The position numbers and the translations under genes were made by a program. Below are positions 56,382 to 64,000 of a stretch of 64,000 bases of DNA, in pieces. The stretch covers positions 4,620,001 through 4,684,000 of the forward strand of contig NZ_CP037922.1 in the NCBI RefSeq assembly GCF_004355185.1, read 5' to 3'. The first letter of the stretch is position 1; each line of letters begins with the position of its first letter. A model generated the notes under the pieces. That model ran no database searches. It had not been told where the DNA came from and worked only from the letters and a program-made list of their open reading frames with translations. Origin of the DNA: Hymenobacter radiodurans (GTDB lineage: Bacteria > Bacteroidota > Bacteroidia > Cytophagales > Hymenobacteraceae).

Positions 56382-56846
56382 TTATTGCCGCCTGACAGGC
56401 CCTCGAAGTTCGCCCTGAGGAAAAATTGGCGTATGCACATCCACATACATTCCGTTGTTGAGCAGCAACACCTCATCCTCTTCGGAAAGGGTAACGGTAG
56501 CTCCCACAGGGTGTGTGAGCGAAGGAAAGGAGAAAACGATGGGCCCATTCGTTCCTGGCTGCCCCCGGTGCAGGTGAGCCGATAGTACAGGCTCCACAGA
56601 GTAACCAATAGTAGAAACCAATACATTGGTTTGTGGGTCGTAGAGCCCTGCGTAAGTCCCAATAGCCCGCGACGGGGGGCCATTTACTACTTGGCGAGCG
56701 TCCATATTAGGGGAGGTCAAGGCTATCTTGGGCCGGGGGGCAGGCTGTCCATTCCCTCGCCAGTCTTCTAGGCCGAACTGGTCGCAGGCGGAAAACGCTA
56801 CGGAGCCTAATGCCAAGAGGCAACAGCCGGTAAGTTTGTTTAGCAT
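56382..56846 (-). CDS. CHRD-domain lipoprotein 4
   Basis: 154 residues, signal MLNKLTGCCLLALGSVAFSACDQ, then the CHRD domain: IALTSPNMDARQVV, GLYDPQTNVLVSTIGYS, AHLHRGQPGTNGPIVFSFPS, and the intact end MYVDVHTPIFPQGELRGPV. The most complete of the four copies. Probably outer-membrane anchored via the lipid. Function unknown. Confidence 0.82.
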   Translation of the reverse strand: MLNKLTGCCLLALGSVAFSACDQFGLEDWRGNGQPAPRPKIALTSPNMDARQVVNGPPSRAIGTYAGLYDPQTNVLVSTIGYSVEPVLSAHLHRGQPGTNGPIVFSFPSLTHPVGATVTLSEEDEVLLLNNGMYVDVHTPIFPQGELRGPVRRQ

Positions 56847-57082
56847 AGATTCGGAATTGTAGAGTGGGAGATAAAACCGGCCATGACCTGCCCGTTGAGC
56901 TGGTGATTGACAGTATTAAAGCGCTATATGAATATAAGGAAAAGACTTTGGAATATTTCCATAACTAGCTGGAATTCTGATTGTTGAGCTGAGATAAAAG
57001 TGTATCATAGTGATTTTATACAAGCACTATAAACCTCACTCTGCCTCTACCGTTAACTAGTATCTAACTCTGATCTGCTACT

Positions 57083-57445
57083 ATGAAAATTCCAGTTGAA
57101 AAAGGCCAGGAAAAGGGCTTCTTGCCCGATGGCCGCCATACAGTTGAGATTACTGATATTCAAGAAGGCACCAGTGAGCACCAGAATGTGCCATTCTTCG
57201 CGGCGCGCATGGAAAACGAAGACGGCTTCGTGACCCAACGGTTCTATACTTCGGCGGCAGCCATGCCCATTCTGCTTTCCCTGTACTCCGCCGTTGGCAT
57301 ACATGCCGAAGCCGGCAAAGACCTCGACACAAAGCAGTTGTTGGGCAAGAAGCTTTCCATTGAGGTAAGCGACCATAGCTACTCGGAGCCAGCTTCCGGC
57401 GCTGAGCGCACGATTAAGCAAGCTACCGGCTTCCGGGCAGCCTAG
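57083..57445 (+). CDS. Hypothetical protein
   Basis: 120 residues. MKIPVEKGQEKGFLPDGRHTVEITDIQEGTSEHQNVPFFAARMENEDGFVTQRFYTS, LLGKKLSIEVSDHSYSEP and TIKQATGF. The strand-rich layout is reminiscent of phage DUF669/OB-fold proteins, but with no phage genes nearby this stays speculative. ATG 57083 is well placed. Confidence 0.6.
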   Translation: MKIPVEKGQEKGFLPDGRHTVEITDIQEGTSEHQNVPFFAARMENEDGFVTQRFYTSAAAMPILLSLYSAVGIHAEAGKDLDTKQLLGKKLSIEVSDHSYSEPASGAERTIKQATGFRAA

Positions 57446-57514
57446 CTCACGGCCCTAAAGCAAAAAAGCCCCCAGAGTTAGTCTGGGGGGCTTTTTTGCT
57501 TTAGGGCCGTGAGC
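57446..57514. terminator. Long palindromic terminator between convergent genes
   Basis: Arms of about 31 bp including CTCACGGCCCTAAAGC and GCTTTAGGGCCGTGAG plus the AAAAAAGCCCCC/GGGGGGCTTTTTT core. The left run has five C, the right six G, leaving a one-base bulge. The palindrome occupies the whole gap between the two stop codons, like the one at 53620-53680. Confidence 0.88.
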
Positions 57515-58993
57515 TTATTTATCGGTTGCTACGGGCAAGGCGCTGGTGTACGTGGAGGCTTTGCCAAATGACTCTTTTATCTCGTCGATTGCCGCGTGAC
57601 TGCTTAGGCGTTTGGGCTTGGTATTGAGGAAGGAGCCATCTTCAGCCAACAGAAAATACGAGGGCACCTCTTGCAAAGCGTAGGCCCGAGCCAGCGCTGA
57701 GCGCAAGCCGCCCGCCGCCCGCACATGTACGCCCGGCAGCTTCTTGCTTACTACCAGTTGCTTCCAGGCGGGGTCATTGTCATCGAGGGCAATATTGAGA
57801 AACACAATATTTTTGCCTTCGAATTTCCTCGCTAAATCCTGAGCATACGGCAGGTCGCGCAAGCTCAGACCGCTGGTCGTGCGCCAGAAGTTCAGGTACA
57901 CTAGCTTACCGGCAAAATCACGCAACGACACCGTGTCGCCTTTTACTGTCACGAGCTTGAAGTCGGGAGCCGGCGCACCAATAGCGAAGGCTTTGTGGGT
58001 TTCAAAATCGCGCTGTAGCAGCGGAAAAAACTCATTTTTGGGATCTACGCTGCGAAAGTCAGCTAGCATCGCAGCCGACTGTTTCACGTGCCCGAAACGG
58101 AACGACTCCTGCAGAACACGACCCATAACCAAGGGCTTTACCGGACCCGTCAGTTGCTTCTTGGCCAACTCGTAGCACACCCAGTAAAAGTCGGGGTCGG
58201 TGCGCTGATGGTTGGCCGCTACTGCGGTATGATGAATGTAATTCAGCAAAAACTCCTGATGTTGCTCGCTTTGGGCAGCGCTGGGGTTGTTGATGAGCTT
58301 CGCGTCGTTGAGGAAGCCATAATACTCAGGCGTCATTTTCAGGCGGCCTTCTGTGGCTACCACCTGCTCGCGCAGATCCTGAAACGTGAGGCGGTCGTTG
58401 GCATAACTATAATCGATTTCGGCCTGTGCATATGCCTTGAAAGCGGCCGATATCTGATTGTCCTGTGCGTAGCCGTCCAAAAATTTCTGCTCGGCTTTGC
58501 GGCGGTAATCCAGAAAAGACAGAAAGCCAGGCTCGTAAAGCATGATGTTATCGGGCAGGACCTGAAAGCCATCATTTTCAATAAACTGCTCATCCAGTTC
58601 TACCAGATAGCTGCTGGCAGCGGAGCCAGGGCCCTTAAACTTGATGCTAGAAGCTAGGTCATTGCTTTTGAAACGCACTTCAATTGCGTTGCCAGGCTCC
58701 AGAAACAAATCAGCTACATCATCGCCGTACACGAGGTCGGCGCGGGTAGGACCAGGCACCGCCACGGCCAGCCGAAACTCCCCTTTGCTATCGAGGCGCG
58801 CGTAGGTAATGTGCTCTTTCGCGTCGAGCGGATGCTCGCGAAAAGAAACAGCAATAGTATCCGTCTTATGGTTGCTCACCTTCCCGGTCAGCACCACAGT
58901 GCCCTGTGCCCGACTCACAGCGGGCGCCAACAGCGCAACAGTCAGTAGACCAATAAGAAAACGGAGAGGCGATTTTTTCGAAGCAGAATTCAT
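57515..58993 (-). CDS. Secreted thioredoxin-like (TlpA/DUF4369-type) protein without active-site cysteines
   Basis: 492 residues from ATG 58993 with a signal peptide (MNSASKKSPLRFLIGLLTVALLAPAVSRAQG). N-terminal DUF4369-like beta domain, a helical middle, and a thioredoxin fold from about 355 with APAPDFKLVTVKGDTVSLRDF, KLVYLNFWRTTSGLSLRDLPYAQ and PSYFLLAEDGSFL. At the WCxxC site it reads WRTTSGLS: no cysteines. Likely a non-catalytic or differently acting TlpA paralogue in the periplasm. Confidence 0.82.
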   Translation of the reverse strand: MNSASKKSPLRFLIGLLTVALLAPAVSRAQGTVVLTGKVSNHKTDTIAVSFREHPLDAKEHITYARLDSKGEFRLAVAVPGPTRADLVYGDDVADLFLEPGNAIEVRFKSNDLASSIKFKGPGSAASSYLVELDEQFIENDGFQVLPDNIMLYEPGFLSFLDYRRKAEQKFLDGYAQDNQISAAFKAYAQAEIDYSYANDRLTFQDLREQVVATEGRLKMTPEYYGFLNDAKLINNPSAAQSEQHQEFLLNYIHHTAVAANHQRTDPDFYWVCYELAKKQLTGPVKPLVMGRVLQESFRFGHVKQSAAMLADFRSVDPKNEFFPLLQRDFETHKAFAIGAPAPDFKLVTVKGDTVSLRDFAGKLVYLNFWRTTSGLSLRDLPYAQDLARKFEGKNIVFLNIALDDNDPAWKQLVVSKKLPGVHVRAAGGLRSALARAYALQEVPSYFLLAEDGSFLNTKPKRLSSHAAIDEIKESFGKASTYTSALPVATDK

Positions 58994-59306
58994 GCAGTAG
59001 GCAATCGACAGCACGGAGGATCCGTGGTGAATACTTAGCTAAATACTAATAACTGGTTGATCGGATCAATTCAGTATATTCTCGTTATAAGACAATTCTT
59101 ACCCCGAAGATAAGGCATAAAAACCTATAAAGTGCAATATTGCGAATCACTTTTTCGTAACTTCTTGTTAGGGTATGAGTTCGAAATTGGGAAGCTGAGT
59201 GGCGTAAAAGCTCTCTTGGCAGCTGAAAAAGGGTGAAAAATGTATTTTACCGGAATAGAAGCAGCGATTCACTACTTGTTACCAGCTATAAACATGCCTA
59301 AATTTT
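58994..59306. other. Intergenic region, 313 bp, AT-rich
   Basis: Lies between the starts/ends of two minus-strand genes (radA upstream ends at 59307). I see no ORF of note, no G6C motif, and no strong hairpin. Likely holds the promoter of the 57515 gene. Confidence 0.4.
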
Positions 59307-60692
59307 TTACCCAAACAGTCCCGTTAATACTTCATCTAGCCTCCCAACCGGGTGTACCCGAATACCAAAGCGCCCTAAGTCCAAACCTCGAGCATTAAAC
59401 TGCGAAATGTACATTTCCTGAAAGCCGAGTTTTTCGGACTCCGACAAACGCTGATCGAGACGGCTGACGGCACGTATTTCGCCGCTCAATCCTACCTCAG
59501 CCGCCAAGCAGGTTTCGCCGCTGAGCGGTATGTCATTGAGGGAAGAAACGACAGCAGCGCACACGGCCAGATCGAGGGCTGGGTCTTCTAAACGCAACCC
59601 ACCGGCAATGTTTAGAAACACGTCGTGCTGCCCCAGGCGGAGGCCGCTCCGCTTTTCGAGTACGGCCAGCAGCATCTGTAGCCGCTTGGAGTCGAAGCCG
59701 GTACTACTGCGCTGGGGCGTGCCATACGTAGCGGGGCTCACCAGGGCCTGCACTTCCACTAGCAAGGGCCGGTTCCCCTCCAGTGTAGCCCCGATGGCAA
59801 TGCCACTGAGTGTTTCGGTGCGCTGGCTAAGCAGAATTTCCGAAGGGTTGGATACCTGGCGCAAACCAGCGCCCTGCATCTCATAAATACCCAGCTCAGA
59901 AGTAGACCCAAACCGATTTTTGATGGTGCGCAGAATCCGGTAGCTCAGATGCCGGTCGCCTTCGAACTGCAACACGGTATCGACCATATGCTCCAGAATC
60001 TTGGGGCCGGCAATGGAACCGTCTTTGGTGATATGGCCAATGAGCAGTACGGGCACGCCGGTTTCCTTGGCGTACTTAAGCAGTTCGGCGGTGCACTCCC
60101 GCACTTGCGACACCGAGCCGGCTCCTGACTCCACCAAGCCCGATTGCAGGGTCTGGATAGAATCGACTACCACCACATTGGGCTGTAGCTGGTCGATTTG
60201 GCGGAAGATATTTTGAGTATTGGTTTCGGTGAGGATGTAGCAGCCGGGATGCTGGTCGCCGAGGCGCTCCGCCCGCATCTTGATTTGCTGCTCACTTTCC
60301 TCCCCCGAGATATACAGCACCTTGAGCTGCCGTAAGCTCATGGCAATCTGGAGCATAAGCGTGCTTTTGCCAATGCCCGGCTCGCCACCGATAAGCACCA
60401 GGGAGCCGGGCACGAGGCCACCCCCGAGCACGCGGTTTAGCTCGCCGTCGTGCGTGTCGATACGGGCTTCCTCCTCGTAGTGAATCTCGCCGATGGGGCG
60501 GGGCTTGGCGCTGGTTTTGGCGCCGGGTGAAGCTGTAGGCGGCTTCCAGGAGCCGGTAGACTGGTTATTTTCTTTTTCGACTACTTCCTCCACGTAGGTA
60601 TTCCACTCCCCACACGATGGGCAGCGGCCAATCCATTTGGCTGACTGAGCACCACACTTTTGACAGAAATAAAGGGTCTTGATTTTGGCCAT
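59307..60692 (-). CDS. radA: DNA repair protein RadA
   Basis: 461 residues from ATG 60692. Zinc finger YFCQKCGAQSAKWIGRCPSCGEW, RecA-like ATPase with GGEPGIGKST (Walker A), VVVDSIQT (Walker B), the KNRFG motif (KNRFGSTSELGIYEM), and the C-terminal Lon-like domain with QRSSTGFDSKRLQML and FLNIAGG. RadA promotes branch migration in recombination repair. Full length. Confidence 0.96.
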   Translation of the reverse strand: MAKIKTLYFCQKCGAQSAKWIGRCPSCGEWNTYVEEVVEKENNQSTGSWKPPTASPGAKTSAKPRPIGEIHYEEEARIDTHDGELNRVLGGGLVPGSLVLIGGEPGIGKSTLMLQIAMSLRQLKVLYISGEESEQQIKMRAERLGDQHPGCYILTETNTQNIFRQIDQLQPNVVVVDSIQTLQSGLVESGAGSVSQVRECTAELLKYAKETGVPVLLIGHITKDGSIAGPKILEHMVDTVLQFEGDRHLSYRILRTIKNRFGSTSELGIYEMQGAGLRQVSNPSEILLSQRTETLSGIAIGATLEGNRPLLVEVQALVSPATYGTPQRSSTGFDSKRLQMLLAVLEKRSGLRLGQHDVFLNIAGGLRLEDPALDLAVCAAVVSSLNDIPLSGETCLAAEVGLSGEIRAVSRLDQRLSESEKLGFQEMYISQFNARGLDLGRFGIRVHPVGRLDEVLTGLFG

Positions 60693-60967
60693 GAATTGGT
60701 TCGGATGAACGTATAGAATGCTCAGCGGGAAGGAAAAGTTTGGCAAGATCGAGATTTGCCGGTGCTCACTGGTTCGGGACGTCGACGGCGGTGAGTATTC
60801 GTTGCATTAGGTTAGCCGAAAGTGAATTTGGCTTACCTTGCTTAAGGTCTTTAAGTGCTTGGATTACGGAAAAAGCCCCCCAATCTGCTGCCAGATGAGC
60901 TAGCCAAACTCAGGTGCAGTGCTGCTTGTTATGTATCGATTTATTTCCCCTTAGCTATCTCTGTTGT

Positions 60968-62356
60968 ATGGTTAGCCTTGCCCCTACCGATCTAGCCGTT
61001 ATTCCGGCATTCGCCGATTTGCCCCCCGAAACCATCGATTGGCTCCTTGCTCACGGGGAGCGGCGCGAATACGCGGCCGAAGAGATTATCTTCAAACCCG
61101 GCGACCCGGCTGAGTATATGATGGCCTTACTACAAGGCGAACTTCAGTTTTTTGCGGTGCGCAATGGCAATCGGGAGCCTATTTTTCGGATAAGTGCGGG
61201 GCAAGTGAGTGGCGTGCTGCCGTATTCGCGGTTGCGCGTTGTGAATGGCTATAGCATCGCGACCATGCCTACCGTTACGTTCGTGCTGCACCGCGACCTG
61301 TTTCCGGAGCTGGAGCGAACAAGCCCGGAACTGACGCAGCGTTTGGTGGCCTTGATGAGCGACCGGGCCCGTGATGAGGCTCGCGGGCAAGAACGCGACG
61401 ACAAGCTGCGCGCCCTCGGTAAGCTGTCGGCGGGATTAGCGCATGAGCTGAATAATCCGGCGGCGGCCATTGCCCGCGCCTCGCAAGCCTTGCAGGAATT
61501 GAACCTGGCTAAGCCCTCGCAGCTGCTGGATTTGCTTCAGCATTGCCCTACTCCGGAAGCGCTGAAAGCGTTGACGCTATTAGCTACGGAAATAACTGCC
61601 AATGAGAAGTCTATGTCGGCGCTGGAGTGCGCTGATTACGAGGACGATCTAGCCGATTGGCTCGAAGACCAAGGAGTAGCCGATGGCTACCGCCTCGCGG
61701 CCGGGCTGCTGGAGGCCGGAGTGACCAAGGATATACTTGCTCCCGTAGCCGCCAACTTGCCCAAGCCCGCGCTGCCGGCTGCTTTTGCTTGGCTGGAAGG
61801 CCAACTCACCACCCAACGTTTAATCCGAGATGTGCAGGAGGCCGGCGGCCGGATCAGCACTTTGGTAGCCAGCGTAAAGACCTACTCGCACATGGACCGC
61901 GCCACCGACCGCGCGCCCCTCGATATTCACAGCGGTCTGGAAAGCACCCTTACCATGCTGGGCCATCAGCTCCGCGACAAAAAGATTCAGCTGACTCGCG
62001 ATTTTGCCCCTCAGCTTCCGTTGGTACGGGGTCAGGTCAGTAGCCTGAACCAGGTATGGACCAACCTGCTCGATAATGCCATCGATGCTGTGGCTGTGGG
62101 CGGCGAGATTACGGTGCGCACCCATTTGCAGAGTGGCTTTGTGCGCGTTGCCATCATCGACAACGGTACGGGTATCGCGCCGGATGTGCTGAATCATATT
62201 TTTGAGCCCTTCTTCACTACAAAGGAAGCCGGTGCCGGCTCCGGCCTGGGCCTCGATATCGCTCAGCGTATTGTACGAAGCCATAATGGGCGTCTGGAGG
62301 TGAACTCAGTACCTGGGCACACGGAGTTTAGCGTGTGGCTTCCAGCGCTCACGTAA
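60968..62356 (+). CDS. Histidine kinase with N-terminal cyclic-nucleotide-binding domain
   Basis: 462 residues from ATG 60968. An N-terminal cNMP/CAP-like domain (about 15-130: IFKPGDPAEYMMALLQGELQFFAVRNG, VSGVLPYSRLR, LHRDLFPELERTSPEL), a DHp helix with the phospho-accepting His in LSAGLAHELNNPAAAIARA (about 154-172), and an HATPase_c domain with NQVWTNLLDNAIDAV, DNGTGIAPDVLNHIFEPFFTTKEAGAGSGLGLD. The CAP-like domain has no obvious DNA-binding part. Same strand and 160 bp upstream of a response regulator fused to an FAD reductase; they form a two-component pair. Confidence 0.92.
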   Translation: MVSLAPTDLAVIPAFADLPPETIDWLLAHGERREYAAEEIIFKPGDPAEYMMALLQGELQFFAVRNGNREPIFRISAGQVSGVLPYSRLRVVNGYSIATMPTVTFVLHRDLFPELERTSPELTQRLVALMSDRARDEARGQERDDKLRALGKLSAGLAHELNNPAAAIARASQALQELNLAKPSQLLDLLQHCPTPEALKALTLLATEITANEKSMSALECADYEDDLADWLEDQGVADGYRLAAGLLEAGVTKDILAPVAANLPKPALPAAFAWLEGQLTTQRLIRDVQEAGGRISTLVASVKTYSHMDRATDRAPLDIHSGLESTLTMLGHQLRDKKIQLTRDFAPQLPLVRGQVSSLNQVWTNLLDNAIDAVAVGGEITVRTHLQSGFVRVAIIDNGTGIAPDVLNHIFEPFFTTKEAGAGSGLGLDIAQRIVRSHNGRLEVNSVPGHTEFSVWLPALT

Positions 62357-62420
62357 GGCTGGGGGCTTTTTCTAATAAGGCCGAGAGTAGTTGAAGTAAA
62401 AAAGCCCCCCAGCCCGTCTG

Positions 62421-62428
62421 TACCTTTG
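62421..62428 (+). promoter_or_regulatory. Candidate -7 box (TACCTTTG) ahead of the regulator-reductase gene
   Basis: TACCTTTG at 62421-62428, directly followed by CATGG; an 18-codon ORF could start at 62430, and the regulator starts at 62517. A long leader or upstream peptide is possible. Confidence 0.45.
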
Positions 62429-62516
62429 CATGGATACGATTGACCATCAGGCAAAGCGCAGCATGACATCCTACCTAATCTATTAGCGCATAGTTTACCA
62501 AGCACCTATCACTGCT

Positions 62517-64000
62517 ATGAAAAAACCAGTTCTCCTTGTTGTGGATGACGATCCGCAGGTACTCAGCGCCATCGACCGGGATTTGCGAAGCGAATTTCGC
62601 CGCGACTATCGGGTGCTGCGGGCCAGCTCGGGGCCGGAGGCTCTGGAAATTCTGAAGGAGCTGGCCACTCGTGCCGAGCCGCTGGCGCTGCTCCTGGCCG
62701 ATCAGCGCATGCCCGAAATGGAAGGCGTGGAGCTGCTGGAAAAAGCCCGCGCCATATTTCCGGATGCCAAGCGAGTGCTGCTCACGGCCTACGCCGATAC
62801 CGAGGCCGCTATTCGGGCCATCAACAACGCCCACCTCGACTATTATCTCCTCAAACCTTGGGATCCGCCGCAGGAGTTACTCTACCCCACCTTGCGCGAC
62901 TTGCTGGCCGCCTGGCAAGCTCACTATAGGCCACGCTTTCAGGGGCTTAGACTGATCGGATTTCAATGGTCGCCGCTTTCGCATGAGCTGAAAGACTTTC
63001 TGGCGGGCTATATGGTGGCGTATCAATGGCTCGATTATGAAACCAACCCTGAAGCGGATACGCTGTTGCAAAGCACGGGCCTCACCCCGCCGACTTGCCC
63101 GTCGTGGTGTTTGAAGATGGCTCTGCGCTAGCCCGCCCCGAGCGGGCAGCGGTGGCGCTCAAAATAGGTTTATCGCAGAAAGCTTCCGCTGAGCTTTATG
63201 ATGTAGTCGTGATTGGCGCCGGACCGTCGGGGCTGGCGTCGGCGGTGTATGGCGCTTCGGAGGGGCTGAAGACGCTGGTTATTGAGCGGGGTGCGCCCGG
63301 CGGACAGGCCGGTAGCAGCTCACGCATTGAAAACTACTTAGGCTTCCCCACGGGCCTAAGCGGCGCCGAACTGGCTCACCGGGCTTGGGCGCAGGCCGTT
63401 CGCTTAGGCGCCGAACTAGTTGGACCACAAGAGGTTACCAATCTATGCTTACAGGATGAGTACAAAGTTCTGACGCTGGCAGATGGCAGCGAAGTACGCA
63501 CCCGGGCCCTAGTGTTGGCTACTGGTGTAAGCTACCGAACCTTGGATGTACCTGGTGAGCATCACCTAAGCGGCGCTGGCGTGTACTATGGCGCGGCCCG
63601 CACCGAAGCGCGCTCCTGCGACCAACAGGACGTCTACATTGTAGGTGGTGGCAACTCGGCAGGCCAAGCGGCTATGTACCTGGCTACTTACGCCCGCCGC
63701 GTGTTCATTCTAATTCGGGGCGAATCGTTGGCGGCTTCCATGTCGGCTTATCTGATTGAGCAGATTGGGCAAACCGACAATATCGAAATCCTACCTTTTG
63801 CACAGGTAAAGGAAGTGCGGGGACAGGATCATTTGGAGGAAGTGATAATCGTAAACCGAGGGCAGGAAGAAGTGCGGCCCGCCCGCGCCATGTTCGTCTT
63901 TATTGGTGCGAAACCTAGCACCGAATGGGTTCAGGACATCCTGCTCTGCGATAAGCGCGGCTTTTTGCTCACGGGCCGCGATTTGGTAAGCGACTCGCGC
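62517..64000 (+). pseudogene. Response regulator fused to thioredoxin-reductase-like flavoprotein, frameshifted, truncated at window edge
   Basis: ATG 62517. REC domain with VVDDDPQV, LLLADQRMPEMEGVELL (phospho-Asp) and the LLKPWDPPQE lysine. A linker resembling a thioredoxin/glutaredoxin fold without cysteines (SHELKDFLAGYMVAYQWLDYETNPEADTLL), then the frame breaks in the C-run 63085-63088 (five expected), restoring TPADLPVVVFEDG. Then an FAD/NAD(P) oxidoreductase: VVIGAGPSGLASAVYGA, GGQAGSSSRIENYLGFP, and YIVGGGNSAGQAAMYLA. The CxxC of thioredoxin reductases is absent (only ARSCDQQ). Known class of fused regulator/reductase; function unclear. Confidence 0.88.

Noticed and set aside
57083..57445. 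Phage-derived ssDNA-binding/DUF669 gene
   Set aside because: Similarity is only in general layout and no phage genes surround it; kept as hypothetical.
62430..62486. 18-codon leader peptide before the regulator-reductase gene
   Set aside because: No regulatory codons or attenuator structure; start context is just the promoter box. Too little evidence.

Overview
The window looks like a chromosomal segment of a GC-rich member of the Bacteroidota, most probably Hymenobacter or a close relative. This assignment is an inference, not a database match. It rests on TAnnTTTG promoter boxes close to start codons, almost no Shine-Dalgarno sequences, tandem CHRD-domain lipoproteins, TlpA-type lipid/periplasmic thioredoxins, a malI/susA-type starch cluster and a CruF/CrtD carotenoid pair. 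There is no tRNA, rRNA, CRISPR array, prophage or insertion sequence that I can see.

Layout. 1-2.6 kb: start of an M16 zinc peptidase, a STAS-like protein and a family 2 glycosyltransferase. 2.8-13.1 kb: alpha-glucan use, with an MFS sugar transporter, two GH13 enzymes, an SDR, a GATase-like lipoprotein and a glucan phosphorylase. 13.3-17 kb: SGNH esterase, TetR regulator, carotenoid genes. 17.2-20.9 kb: arsenic operon arsR-arsI-acr3-arsC-sigma factor-arsI2 on the minus strand. 21-30 kb: housekeeping and small genes, including a BLUF blue-light sensor. 30.1-35.1 kb: chromate transporter, then a sulfide/persulfide operon (ArsR-type regulator, TauE/SafE, ETHE1-rhodanese fusion, two YeeE/YedE halves) with a repeated operator-like sequence. 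35-45.5 kb: SNF2 helicase, LolC/E permease, methyltransferase, rbfA, membrane protein, rpiB, tatC, glyA. 45.6-53.6 kb: sigma-like/TPR anti-sigma-like pair, phosphatase, two disordered proteins, PCD, rsmI, lnt, inositol monophosphatase and small proteins. 53.7-59 kb: radical SAM enzyme, four CHRD genes or gene remnants, a thioredoxin-like protein without cysteines. 59.3-64 kb: radA, then a cyclic-nucleotide-domain histidine kinase followed by a response regulator fused to a thioredoxin-reductase-like flavoprotein that runs off the right edge.

Two features cut across the whole window. First, eleven otherwise normal genes are interrupted by a single missing base, every time in a G/C run; the proteins resume perfectly in the next frame. 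This pattern fits homopolymer sequencing/assembly error better than gene decay. Second, a short motif TGGGGGGC followed by A/T bases recurs about fifty times on both strands, in terminator stems, in lone intergenic copies and inside coding regions; several of the frameshifts fall exactly in it. The most interesting biological units are the arsenic operon with its own cysteine-bearing sigma factor, the sulfide operon, and the kinase plus regulator-reductase fusion.
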